Assembly (NCBI GenBank): GCA_934553185.1
Contig: CAKTFF010000048.1
Span: 1-10,011, forward strand
DNA length: 10,011 nt
Source: an uncultured Devosia sp.
GTDB taxonomy: Bacteria > Pseudomonadota > Alphaproteobacteria > Rhizobiales > Devosiaceae
Reading direction: 5' to 3'
Numbering within the stretch: the first letter of the stretch is position 1; every line of letters starts with the position of its first letter. Positions 1-7,332 of the stretch are shown here, piece after piece. The notes beneath the pieces are model-generated. The model did no database searches. It was not told the DNA's origin and saw nothing but the letters and a program-made list of their open reading frames with translations. The translations under genes were made by a program, and so were the position numbers.

Positions 1-875
1 GTGTCCATCGTCCGCCGCAGGATGTCGTTGGCATTGGTGGCCACGATCAGCCGTTCGATCGGCAGGCCCATGGCCTTGGCGCAATAGCCGGCAAAAACAT
101 CGCCGAAATTGCCCGTCGGCACGGTGAAGCTCACCGGACGGCCCGGCGAACCGAGGGAAACAGCGGCCGTGAAATAGTATACGATTTGCGCGACGATCCG
201 CCCCCAGTTGATGGAGTTGACGCCAGACAGGCGCACCCGATCGCGGAAGCGATGGTTGTTGAACATCGCTTTGACGATGTTCTGGCAATCATCAAACGTG
301 CCATCGAGCGCGATGTTGTGCACATTGTGATCAAGCACTGTGGTCATCTGCCGGCGCTGCACTGGGGAGGTGCGGCCCTGAGGATGAAGAATGAAGATGT
401 CGGTGGTGTCGCGCCCGCGAAACGCCTCGATAGCCGCCGAACCGGTGTCACCCGAAGTCGCGCCCACAATCGTGGCCTTGAGGCCGCGCTCGGCAAGGAT
501 GTGATCGACCACGCGGCTCAAGAACTGCATGGCGATGTCCTTGAAGGCGAGCGTCGGTCCGTGAAACAGCTCAAGGACGAAGTGGTTGGGCTCCAGCTCG
601 ACCAGCGGGGTTACCGAGGGGTGCCGAAAGGAAGCATAGGCTTCACCCAAAATGGCTTTGAGTGTATTGGCCGCGATCTCGCCATCGGTGAACCGGCTGA
701 TGATGGCATAGGCCACATCGGCATAAGGCTTGCCGGCGAAGGAGGCGATCGCAGCCTGGCTGACCTGGGGCCAGCTCTGCGGCACGTACAGACCGCCATC
801 GGAGGCCAGCCCGGAGAGGACGGCGTCGGAAAAGCCAAGCACGGGTGCCTGGCCGCGCGTCGAAACAAACTGCAT
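1..875 (-). CDS. thrC: Threonine synthase, N-terminal 291 residues (cut by window edge)
   Basis: Pyridoxal-phosphate enzyme that converts O-phosphohomoserine to threonine, the last step of threonine synthesis in the cytoplasm. The protein opens MQFVSTRGQAPVLGFSDA, the usual threonine synthase start. The PLP lysine lies in HGPTLAFKD at about residue 112, matching Lys107 of the E. coli enzyme in my memory. A glycine-rich GATSGDTGSAA stretch follows and fits phosphate binding. The reading frame is open to the window edge, and full proteins have about 460 residues, so roughly 170 are missing. I chose the ATG at 875 because the family begins there and GGGAGGG lies about 12 nt upstream; an in-frame ATG at 896 would add seven residues but has no ribosome site. 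It lies 70 bp after SURF1 on the same strand and is probably cotranscribed with it. Its link to the oxidase genes is positional, not functional. Confidence 0.95.
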   Translation of the reverse strand, partial: MQFVSTRGQAPVLGFSDAVLSGLASDGGLYVPQSWPQVSQAAIASFAGKPYADVAYAIISRFTDGEIAANTLKAILGEAYASFRHPSVTPLVELEPNHFVLELFHGPTLAFKDIAMQFLSRVVDHILAERGLKATIVGATSGDTGSAAIEAFRGRDTTDIFILHPQGRTSPVQRRQMTTVLDHNVHNIALDGTFDDCQNIVKAMFNNHRFRDRVRLSGVNSINWGRIVAQIVYYFTAAVSLGSPGRPVSFTVPTGNFGDVFAGYCAKAMGLPIERLIVATNANDILRRTMD

Positions 876-945
876 TGGGGGAATATGCCCTCCCATAGAA
901 TTGGTGCAACCTAGTGAAACAGCCCGTGAACCGCAAGTTCGCCGG

Positions 946-1704
946 TCAAGGCTTGCTGCCCGTAAGCTGCCGCCGCAGCCAGAAGCCGAGCATGACCACG
1001 GCGACAATGGCAAAGCCGTACCAGGTATAGGCGTAGCCAAGGTGATTGTTGGGGAACTCGATCACCGTCTCGCCACCCTGGGGCAGCTCGCCCGGCGCGC
1101 CGGCCGGCAGATCAACATAGAAGGGGGCAATGGGCGCGAGCGCAGGATCGACCATAGCCGCAAGGCGCGCAGGGTCACGCACCCATTCGATGCGGTTGGA
1201 CGTGTCGGCTTCGGGCGTCATGAAGCCGGCAGGCTCTGATGGACGCAGCATGCCGGAAATGGTCACCTGTCCCTCTTGCCCTTCAGCATCGGTGACGGCG
1301 GCTTCCTGAAAGTGCTCGGGCACAAAGCCGCGGTTGACGAAAACGGTGCCGCCCTCTGCCAAAACAAAGGGGGTCATCACCCAATAGCCAGGGCCCGATT
1401 GGGTGCCGCGCGCATTGGCGAGGCTGGTGAACACCGTCAGGGTTTGGTTGTAGCGGAAGGCTCCGGTGAGAGAAACCGGCCGGAAGTTAAGGGCGTCCAC
1501 ATCCAATCCAACCCATTGGTCGGTGGGCGGCACGGCGATGGGCTCGGCCTCGGTGCGCTCGGCCACGGCCGCGATCAGCGCTTCCTTTTCGCCCAGCCGC
1601 TGCATTTGCCAGTTGCCCAGCCAGGCGCAGGTGACGGCAAGCGCCAACATCAGCACCACAAAGGTCCACGTCATTACCCTTCCAAGGCCGCGCCGCTCGC
1701 TCAT
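946..1704 (-). CDS. surf1: SURF1-family cytochrome c oxidase biogenesis protein
   Basis: A 252-residue inner-membrane assembly factor. SURF1 proteins bind heme A and help place it in oxidase subunit I. The topology is typical: a transmembrane helix at about residues 11-30, followed at once by the signature GNWQMQRLGEKE; a periplasmic domain of about 185 residues with the family motif PVSLTGAF; then HLGYAYTWYGFA and a second helix at about 220-243 ending in LRRQ. The length is normal. The start ATG (1704-1702) overlaps the stop of the DUF983 gene as ATGA, and GAGGG precedes it by about 7 nt within the DUF983 coding end, so translation is probably coupled. thrC follows 70 bp later. Confidence 0.95.
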   Translation of the reverse strand: MSERRGLGRVMTWTFVVLMLALAVTCAWLGNWQMQRLGEKEALIAAVAERTEAEPIAVPPTDQWVGLDVDALNFRPVSLTGAFRYNQTLTVFTSLANARGTQSGPGYWVMTPFVLAEGGTVFVNRGFVPEHFQEAAVTDAEGQEGQVTISGMLRPSEPAGFMTPEADTSNRIEWVRDPARLAAMVDPALAPIAPFYVDLPAGAPGELPQGGETVIEFPNNHLGYAYTWYGFAIVAVVMLGFWLRRQLTGSKP

Positions 1705-2054
1705 TGGTGTCCCTCATGGGCGTCATGGCGGTATTGGAGCGCGACCAAAACGCCTTTGAAGGGGGGCAGCAGAAGGAGGGACAGGATCAAGGTTGTGGGT
1801 ATCCAAAGCAGCAGATGCACATAAGGCGGCGGATTGAACCCCGCCCCGACTGCCAATGCGAGGAGGATAACGATCGGCGCCACCAGAAAAATCACAAAGA
1901 TTGCGGGACCGTCGCCGCTATCGGCCCAGCGCAAGTCGAGCCCACATTCGGTGCAGACAGGCGCGACCTTGAGATAGCCCCGCATCAGCCTGCCCTCCCC
2001 GCAGCGCGGGCAGCGGCACAACAGACCGGAAACAAAGGGCGATGGCTCGGCCAT
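1701..2054 (-). CDS. DUF983 small membrane protein with two CxxC pairs
   Basis: A 117-residue protein of unassigned function. The N-terminal part holds two cysteine pairs, C15-P-R-C18 (within CRCPRCGEGRL) and C34-T-E-C37, spaced like a zinc ribbon. Two transmembrane helices follow at about residues 50-71 and 77-98, and the C-terminus is histidine-rich (RHDAHEGHQ). DUF983 genes are common in alphaproteobacterial cox clusters, so a role in oxidase assembly or metal handling is a reasonable but unproven inference. The start is the ATG at 2054: GGAG sits 5 nt upstream, and the protein then begins MAEPSPFVSGLLCRCP. A longer frame from 2099 would read through the terminator hairpin and is unlikely. 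It overlaps SURF1 by 4 nt. Confidence 0.88.
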   Translation of the reverse strand: MAEPSPFVSGLLCRCPRCGEGRLMRGYLKVAPVCTECGLDLRWADSGDGPAIFVIFLVAPIVILLALAVGAGFNPPPYVHLLLWIPTTLILSLLLLPPFKGVLVALQYRHDAHEGHQ

Positions 2055-2063
2055 TGGTTCTCC

Positions 2064-2097
2064 AAAAAACAAGGGGCGCAGCTGGTTGCTGCGCCCC
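2064..2097 (-). terminator. Intrinsic terminator after coxC
   Basis: On the minus strand a perfect 10-bp stem (GGGGCGCAGC / GCTGCGCCCC) with a 5-nt loop AACCA is followed by TTGTTTTTT. This is a textbook rho-independent terminator for transcription running from coxC. It starts about 20 nt after the coxC stop. Its T-tract runs directly into the GGAG ribosome site of the DUF983 gene, which leaves no room for a promoter between them. Confidence 0.85.
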
Positions 2098-2117
2098 ATT
2101 GATCTTGTTTGGGCTGG

Positions 2118-2951
2118 CTAGTGGTGGATCGCCACGCCCCAGCTGCCCCATACATAAATTGAAGCAAACAGGAACAGCCAGACCACGTCCACGAAGTGCC
2201 AGTACCAGGCGGCAAATTCAAAGCCGAGGTGACGCTCGGGCGTGAAATCACCCCTCACGGCACGAAGCAGGCAGACCAGAAGAAAGATCGTACCGACCAG
2301 AACGTGGAAGCCATGCAGGCCGGTCGCCATGAAGAAGGTGGCGCCATACATGGAGCCGGCAAAGCCAAAGCCGGCTTCGGAATATTCCAGCGCCTGAACG
2401 CCCGTGAACACAGCGCCCAGCAGCACTGTCAGCAGCAGACCCCACTTGAGCCCGTCACGATCGCCTTCAAGCAGGGCATGGTGCGCCCATGTTACCGTCG
2501 TGCCGGAGCAAAGGAGCAGCAGCGTGTTGAACAATGGGAGGTGGAAGGGATCGAACAATTCGATGCCGGTCGGTGGCCAAGTGCCGCTGGTTGCGGCCAC
2601 GCGGGCATACTGCTCCACGTCGTCGAGGCGGAAGAATCCGTCGAAATAGGCCCAGAAAAAGCCGAAGAACACCATTACCTCGGAGGCAATGAACAGCATC
2701 ATGCCATAGCGATGGTGCATCTGGACGACCGGCGTGTGGAAGCCGGTATTGGCTTCCTTCACCACATCGCTCCACCAGGCATACATGGTGTAGAGCACAC
2801 CGACGAGGCCGATGAAGAACACGAACGGGGTCCAGTCGTGCATCCAGAAAACGGCGCCCATGGCCATGATCAGGACCGCGGCCGACATCACGAACGGCCA
2901 AGGACTGGGTTCCACCATATGGTAGTCATGGTTCTTTTCGACGGCGGACAT
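2118..2951 (-). CDS. coxC: Cytochrome c oxidase subunit III
   Basis: Inner-membrane subunit III of the aa3 oxidase. It carries no redox metal but stabilises subunit I and supports proton uptake. The 277 residues are close to the Paracoccus protein (about 273) and contain seven predicted helices. Recognisable family segments are MHHRYGMMLFIASEVMVFFG (residues 78-97), with the conserved membrane glutamate E91; a long insertion with GTWPPTGIELFDPF near 123-136; and the final WYWHFVDVVWLFLF at 249-262. The start ATG has GAGGGA about 8 nt upstream and lies 2 nt after the ctaG stop. The gene ends the main block of the oxidase operon, because a strong terminator follows. The symbol ctaE is also used. 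Confidence 0.97.
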   Translation of the reverse strand: MSAVEKNHDYHMVEPSPWPFVMSAAVLIMAMGAVFWMHDWTPFVFFIGLVGVLYTMYAWWSDVVKEANTGFHTPVVQMHHRYGMMLFIASEVMVFFGFFWAYFDGFFRLDDVEQYARVAATSGTWPPTGIELFDPFHLPLFNTLLLLCSGTTVTWAHHALLEGDRDGLKWGLLLTVLLGAVFTGVQALEYSEAGFGFAGSMYGATFFMATGLHGFHVLVGTIFLLVCLLRAVRGDFTPERHLGFEFAAWYWHFVDVVWLFLFASIYVWGSWGVAIHH

Positions 2952-2953
2952 GG

Positions 2954-3520
2954 TCAGCTTCCCTCGTTGTCTGAAGCATAGAAAGTGTAAGAGAGGGTGA
3001 TCTCTTTGATGGTATCGAGCTCGCGATTGTCGGCCAGCTCGGGATCGACAAAGAACACGATCGGCATGTCAACGGTTTCACCGGGCTGCAAGGTTTGCTC
3101 GGTGAAACAGAAGCACTCGATCTTGTTGAAGTAAACGCCGGCCTTTTCAGGCGATACGTTGAACACGGCCATGCCGGTGATCGGCTTGTCCGAGTTGTTG
3201 GTTGCGACGTAGTTGACGGTGTCGACCAGGCCGATCCTGTCGGTGATGGCCGCAGCGGGCTTCACAGACCAGGACAGGTCATTGGCGACGTTGGAGTCAA
3301 AGCGCACCGTCATCTCGCGCGCAATGGCGCCTTTGGGTGCGTTGCCGGCCACCTGTGTCGTGCCGCCATAGCCGGTGATTTGGCAAAACAGCTGATAGAG
3401 CGGCACTGAAGCATAGGCGAGGCCCACCATGCTCATGGCGACGAGGAGGCCTGACACGGCCACCCGCTTGTTGCGACCGGCGATCTTAGAGTCGACGGTG
3501 TTGTGGGTCAGATCAGCCAT
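2954..3520 (-). CDS. ctaG: Cytochrome c oxidase assembly protein CtaG (Cox11 family, CuB chaperone)
   Basis: A membrane-anchored periplasmic copper chaperone that delivers copper to the CuB site of subunit I. The 188-residue chain has a basic N-terminus, one transmembrane helix at about residues 20-40 followed by VPLYQLFCQITGYGGT with its conserved cysteine, and an immunoglobulin-like copper domain. The copper motif CFCF is at residues 136-139, within KIECFCFTEQTL. The VFFVDPEL segment and the C-terminal ITLSYTFY are also typical of Cox11. The start is ambiguous by one codon: GTG at 3523 or ATG at 3520. I prefer the ATG, whose first base is the last base of the upstream coxF stop (TGATG), a reinitiation arrangement. 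It sits 2 nt before coxC. Confidence 0.95.
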   Translation of the reverse strand: MADLTHNTVDSKIAGRNKRVAVSGLLVAMSMVGLAYASVPLYQLFCQITGYGGTTQVAGNAPKGAIAREMTVRFDSNVANDLSWSVKPAAAITDRIGLVDTVNYVATNNSDKPITGMAVFNVSPEKAGVYFNKIECFCFTEQTLQPGETVDMPIVFFVDPELADNRELDTIKEITLSYTFYASDNEGS

Positions 3521-3696
3521 CACAAAGCCCGATCAAACAAAGCAGGCCCCATCTTGACGATGGTCAGCGTGTAGAAGGTCAGGGCGAAAAGCGCCAAGGC
3601 AATGGCGATGGCAATGGAGCGACGCTTGCGGATCTTTGCCCGTGCAGCGGCCACTTCCGGGGTGTCGGCGACCATCTTGTCCTGCGTGCTGCTCAC
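3520..3696 (-). CDS. coxF: CoxF-like small single-pass membrane protein
   Basis: A 58-residue frame fills the gap between ctaB and ctaG. It starts [20 protein letters not shown], continues with a basic stretch KIRKRR at residues 21-26, then a hydrophobic helix at about 27-47 ([20 protein letters not shown]), and ends [13 protein letters not shown] short protein with a basic segment, one helix and a K-x-GP tail occurs at exactly this place in rhizobial cox operons, where it is called CoxF; its function is not established. The GTG start overlaps the ctaB stop (GTGA) and has GGGAG 9 nt upstream; an internal ATG at 3675 is possible but less likely. The stop overlaps the ctaG start (TGATG). The overlaps on both sides support real translation. 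Confidence 0.85.
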   Translation of the reverse strand: MSSTQDKMVADTPEVAAARAKIRKRRSIAIAIALALFALTFYTLTIVKMGPALFDRAL

Positions 3697-4628
3697 AGCG
3701 AGAAACTCCCGAAGCGGCCCAGCAGATTGTCGGTCATGAAGGCAAAGAACACGATGAAAAGGTAGCTCAGCGAATAGTTGAACAGCGTGCGCGCTGATTT
3801 GCGCATCGCCACGTCCTCACGGGTCCGCAACACCGTCCAGGCCAGGTAAAGGAAGCAGGCGCCGGTAACCACGGCGACAAAGGTGTAGATGGCGCCAGCG
3901 AAGCCGAAAACGGTCGGCAGCAGAGCGGATACCGCCAACAGCACCGTGTACACGAAGATCTGCACCTTGGTGGAGGCGTTGCCCGCGACGTTAGGCATCA
4001 TGGGCACGCCTGCCGCGCCATAATCGGACTGCTTATACAGCGCCAGAGCCCAGAAATGGGGTGGGGTCCACAGGAAGATGATGAGGAACAGCACAACGCT
4101 TTCGAGCGATACCGAGCCGGTCACCGCAGCCCAACCGACCACAGGAGGAAACGCCCCTGCGGCACCGCCGATCACGATGTTCTGCGGCGTCGAGCGCTTG
4201 AGCCACATCGTATAAACAACGGCATAAAAGAAGATGGTGAAGGCCAGAAGGCCCGCAGCGACCCAGTTGGCGGCAAGGCCAAGAAGAGCAACCGAGAAAA
4301 CCGACAGAACGAGCCCGAACACCAGAGCATGCTCGCGCGGCATGCGGCCGGCGGGGATAGGCCGGTTCTGCGTGCGGCTCATGACGGCATCGATATCGGC
4401 GTCGTACCACATGTTGAGCGCGCCGGAGGCCCCGGCGCCGATAGCGATGCACAAGACGGCAATGATGGCGACAAACGGATTGATGCCGCCCGGCGCCACA
4501 ACCAGGCCAACGATGGCGGTGAACACAACAAGCTGCATGACGCTGGGCTTGAGGAGCGCGAGGTAATCCTCGACGCGCGCCTCGCCAGCGATGCTGCCTA
4601 TGTTCCTCGTATCGTCAATGAAAGCCAC
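3693..4628 (-). CDS. ctaB: Protoheme IX farnesyltransferase (heme O synthase)
   Basis: A UbiA-family integral membrane prenyltransferase that adds a farnesyl group to heme B to make heme O, the precursor of heme A for this oxidase. The 311-residue form has about nine helices. The first aspartate-rich site is clear, NMWYDADID at residues 72-80, followed by [12 protein letters not shown]. The family segment [20 protein letters not shown] and the cytoplasmic loop with [14 protein letters not shown] near the second active-site region are also present. I place the start at GTG 4628 (MAFIDDTRN), giving a normal length. The longer frame from a TTG at 4667 starts inside a hairpin and adds 13 atypical residues. 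AAAGG lies about 7 nt before the GTG. The gene is 57 bp after coxA and overlaps coxF by 4 nt. The symbol cyoE is also used. Confidence 0.95.
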   Translation of the reverse strand: MAFIDDTRNIGSIAGEARVEDYLALLKPSVMQLVVFTAIVGLVVAPGGINPFVAIIAVLCIAIGAGASGALNMWYDADIDAVMSRTQNRPIPAGRMPREHALVFGLVLSVFSVALLGLAANWVAAGLLAFTIFFYAVVYTMWLKRSTPQNIVIGGAAGAFPPVVGWAAVTGSVSLESVVLFLIIFLWTPPHFWALALYKQSDYGAAGVPMMPNVAGNASTKVQIFVYTVLLAVSALLPTVFGFAGAIYTFVAVVTGACFLYLAWTVLRTREDVAMRKSARTLFNYSLSYLFIVFFAFMTDNLLGRFGSFSL

Positions 4629-4655
4629 TGGCCTGCCTTTACGTCTTTGGAAGGA

Positions 4656-4677
4656 CGGGCCGCACAATGGCGGCCCG
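4656..4677 (-). other. Intercistronic hairpin between coxA and ctaB
   Basis: A perfect 8-bp GC-rich stem (CGGGCCGC / GCGGCCCG) with loop CATTGT lies in the 57-bp gap between the coxA stop and the ctaB start. No T-tract follows on the minus strand (TCCTTCC), so it is not a good intrinsic terminator. A processing site, an mRNA stabiliser that protects the coxA message from 3' decay, or a mild attenuator are all possible. Confidence 0.6.
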
Positions 4678-4685
4678 GATGGTTG

Positions 4686-6383
4686 TTAGTGAGCGTTTGC
4701 CGAGTCGATCCTGGGTAGGGTGGTGAACTGGTGGAACGGCGGTGGGCTGGACAGGGTCCATTCCAGCGTCGTTGCCCCGGGACCCCAGGGATTGTCACCC
4801 GCCGGGCGCTTCTTACGGCCAGCTTCCCAAGTCGCATAGAAGAAGATGATCATGGCGACAAAGGTGATGTAGTAGCCGACCGACGAGATGCGGTTAAAGA
4901 AACCGAAGGCGTCGGGGTAGTCGATGTAGCGGCGCGGCATGCCGGCAAGACCGAGGAAGTGCTGCGGGAAGAAGATCAGGTTCACGCCCACGAACATGAC
5001 CCAGAAATGGGCCTGCGCCAGGGTCTCGTTGTAGAGGTAGCCGAACATCTTGGGGTACCAGTAGTACCAGGCCGCAAAGATCGAGAACACGGCACCCAGC
5101 GACAGCACATAGTGGAAGTGTGCCACCACATAATAGGTGTCGTGGAGCGCGCGGTCGGCCGCAGCATTGGCAAGCACCACACCGGTCACACCACCAACGG
5201 TGAACAGGAAGATGAAGCCGATAGCCCAAAGCATGGGGGACTTGAAGGTGATCGAGCCACCCCACATCGTCGCGATCCAGGAGAAGATTTTGACGCCCGT
5301 GGGCACCGCGATGACCATGGTTGCGGCCACGAAGTAGCGCTGCACGTCAAGGCTGAGGCCGGTCGTGTACATGTGGTGTGCCCACACCACGAAGCCCACG
5401 AAGCCGATGGCAACCATGGCATAGGCCATGGCCATGTAGCCAAAGATAGGCTTGCGCGAAAAGGTGGACACGATGTGGCTGATGATGCCGAAGCCCGGCA
5501 GGATCATGATGTACACTTCGGGGTGACCGAAGAACCAGAACAGATGCTGGAACAGGATCGGGTCGCCGCCCTGGTCGGGCCGGAAGAAGGCCGTGCCGAA
5601 ATTGCGGTCGGTCAGCAGCATGGTGATGGCACCAGCCAGAACCGGGAGAGCCAGAAGCAGCAGGAACGCGGTCACCAGCACGGACCAGGCAAACAGCGGC
5701 ATCTTGTGCAGCGTCATGCCCGGAGCGCGCATGTTGAAGATCGTGGTGATCAGGTTGATGGCGCCCAGGATCGAGCTCACACCCGCTACGTGGAGCGAGA
5801 GGATGGCAAAGTCCATGGCCGGGCCAGGATGGCCTGAGGTGGACAGCGGCGGATAAATGGTCCAGCCGCCACCAAAGCCGAGCGCGCCCGGGCCGGTGCC
5901 TTCAAAGAACAGCGACATCAGCAAGAGGATAAAGGCGGGCGGCAGGAGCCAGAAGGCGATGTTGTTGATGCGCGGGAACGCCGTATCGGGCGCACCGATC
6001 ATCAGGGGAGCAAAGTAGTTGGCAAACCCGCCCATCGTGGCCGGCATGACCACGAAGAACACCATGATCAGCGCGTGAGCGGTGGTGAACACGTTGTACA
6101 TGTGCTTGCCGGCGTCGAGTGCCGCATCGCCGTTGACACCATAGACCATGGCGGCAAGGCCGTGGAAAATCTGGATGCCGGGCTCCTGCAGTTCCATGCG
6201 CATCACGCCGGACAGGAGGCCACCGATGATCCCCGCGAAGATCGCGAAGATCAGGTACATGATGCCGATGTCTTTGTGATTGGTGGAATAAAGCCAGCGG
6301 CGCCAGCCGGTCGGCTCATGGTGGTCCGTGGCGCCGGCATGGCCGGTCGCATGGGCCTCGAGGTGGGCGGTCGTGTCAGCCAT
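4686..6383 (-). CDS. coxA: Cytochrome c oxidase subunit I (aa3 type)
   Basis: The catalytic subunit: it reduces O2 to water at the heme a3/CuB centre and pumps protons across the inner membrane. The 565 residues carry every expected ligand: H103 (heme a), H287, H336 and H337 (CuB), Y291 (the His-Tyr cross-link in GHPEVY), H422 (heme a3) and H424 (heme a). Proton paths are complete for an A1-type enzyme: D133, N122 and N140 of the D channel, E289, and K365 of the K channel ([10 protein letters not shown]). These sit at constant offsets of 9 to 11 residues from the Paracoccus positions, so there is no internal deletion. The N-terminus has a histidine-rich extension of about 25 residues. The start ATG has AGGGG about 9 nt upstream. 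coxB ends 25 bp before it. The symbol ctaD is also used. Confidence 0.99.
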   Translation of the reverse strand: MADTTAHLEAHATGHAGATDHHEPTGWRRWLYSTNHKDIGIMYLIFAIFAGIIGGLLSGVMRMELQEPGIQIFHGLAAMVYGVNGDAALDAGKHMYNVFTTAHALIMVFFVVMPATMGGFANYFAPLMIGAPDTAFPRINNIAFWLLPPAFILLLMSLFFEGTGPGALGFGGGWTIYPPLSTSGHPGPAMDFAILSLHVAGVSSILGAINLITTIFNMRAPGMTLHKMPLFAWSVLVTAFLLLLALPVLAGAITMLLTDRNFGTAFFRPDQGGDPILFQHLFWFFGHPEVYIMILPGFGIISHIVSTFSRKPIFGYMAMAYAMVAIGFVGFVVWAHHMYTTGLSLDVQRYFVAATMVIAVPTGVKIFSWIATMWGGSITFKSPMLWAIGFIFLFTVGGVTGVVLANAAADRALHDTYYVVAHFHYVLSLGAVFSIFAAWYYWYPKMFGYLYNETLAQAHFWVMFVGVNLIFFPQHFLGLAGMPRRYIDYPDAFGFFNRISSVGYYITFVAMIIFFYATWEAGRKKRPAGDNPWGPGATTLEWTLSSPPPFHQFTTLPRIDSANAH

Positions 6384-6408
6384 TTATTGTTTCCCCTGAC
6401 CCGTTTTC

Positions 6409-7332
6409 TTACTGAACAGCTGCAAGCGTCGCATTGCCGGCGGCATAGTCGCCTGCCTGGTACGCTTCGATGAAGGCTGTAAATTCTTCCTGGGTGACCA
6501 CGCGAATAGCGATCGGCATGAAGGCATGGTCCTTGCCGCACAATTCCGAGCACTGACCATAGAACATGCCGGTCTCGCGCGAGTTGAACCAGGTTTCGTT
6601 GAGCCGGCCGGGCACCGCATCGATCTTGATGCCGAAGGACGGCAGAGCAAAGGCGTGGATCACGCCCAGCGGGTCGGATGTGACCTGGAGGCGCACCGTG
6701 GTGTTGACCGGCACAACAAGTTCGTTATCCACCGCCAAGAGGCGCGGCTGGTTCGGCTTGGTCGCCAGGCGGTCGGTTTCGTTGAGCAGGATCTGCGTGA
6801 AGCCGAGTTCCTGATCCACATACTCGTAATCCCAGTACCATTGCTGACCGGTCGCCTTGACCGTCAGCGTGGGCGCGGGAACTTCGACTTCACCGAACGA
6901 GAAGATGTTGGAACCCAGGTACTTGCGCTCGCCGTCGGGGGTCGTCAGCTGGTCGCTCAGAACGCCAAAGGAGGGGATGGCGATGATGATCAGCACGACG
7001 ATAGGCAGAACCGTCCAGACGATTTCCACCAGCGTATTGTGGGTAAAGGCCGCAGGCACGGGATTGCGCTTGGCATTGTAGCGCACCACGATCCAGATCA
7101 GCAGCGCCAGCACGAACACGACGATCAGCGAGATCGTCCACATCAGGATGCCGTCATGGAAGGCCGTGATGGAGTCCATGATGGGCGTGACGGAGCGCTG
7201 CAGATGGAACTGGCCCGGCAGCGGATGACCGGCTGCGGAACCTGCCTCTTCCTGCGCCAAGGCAAGAACTGGGGTCAGCGCCAATGCGGCTGCCGACAAA
7301 GCCCCCAACTTTCTCTTGAACTGCCCGGTCAC
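6409..7332 (-). CDS. coxB: Cytochrome c oxidase subunit II (CuA protein)
   Basis: Accepts electrons from cytochrome c at a binuclear CuA site and passes them to heme a. The 307-residue form begins with a signal sequence (MTGQFKRKLGALSAAALALT, probable cleavage after ALA near residue 26), then two transmembrane helices at about residues 64-84 and 101-121, and a periplasmic cupredoxin domain. The aromatic patch GQQWYWDYEY is at about 162-171. CuA ligands are H226, C261, E263, C265, H269 and M272 (GQCSELCGKDHAFM). There is no C-terminal cytochrome c domain. I start at GTG 7332 because AGGGGG lies about 7 nt upstream and a clean signal peptide follows. The longer frame from TTG 7419 has no such support. 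It is the first gene of the operon; its promoter must lie in the divergent gap. The symbol ctaC is also used. Confidence 0.97.
   Translation of the reverse strand: MTGQFKRKLGALSAAALALTPVLALAQEEAGSAAGHPLPGQFHLQRSVTPIMDSITAFHDGILMWTISLIVVFVLALLIWIVVRYNAKRNPVPAAFTHNTLVEIVWTVLPIVVLIIIAIPSFGVLSDQLTTPDGERKYLGSNIFSFGEVEVPAPTLTVKATGQQWYWDYEYVDQELGFTQILLNETDRLATKPNQPRLLAVDNELVVPVNTTVRLQVTSDPLGVIHAFALPSFGIKIDAVPGRLNETWFNSRETGMFYGQCSELCGKDHAFMPIAIRVVTQEEFTAFIEAYQAGDYAAGNATLAAVQ

Noticed and set aside
2055..2099. Longer N-terminus for the DUF983 protein (MGRSNQLRPLFFGEP)
   Set aside because: Those codons run through the terminator hairpin and T-tract, and the ribosome site GGAG precedes the ATG at 2054 instead.
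2196..2981. A 261-residue plus-strand open frame opposite coxC
   Set aside because: It is antisense to a clear subunit III gene and its composition follows the complement of that gene.
4629..4667. TTG start for ctaB, 13 residues longer
   Set aside because: The TTG is in the loop of the intercistronic hairpin and the extra residues do not resemble CtaB; the GTG at 4628 gives a normal length.
4731..5837. A 368-residue open frame on the plus strand, opposite coxA
   Set aside because: It lies entirely antisense to a complete subunit I gene and has the low-complexity, His/Gly/Asp-rich composition of a GC-rich shadow frame, with no recognisable domain.
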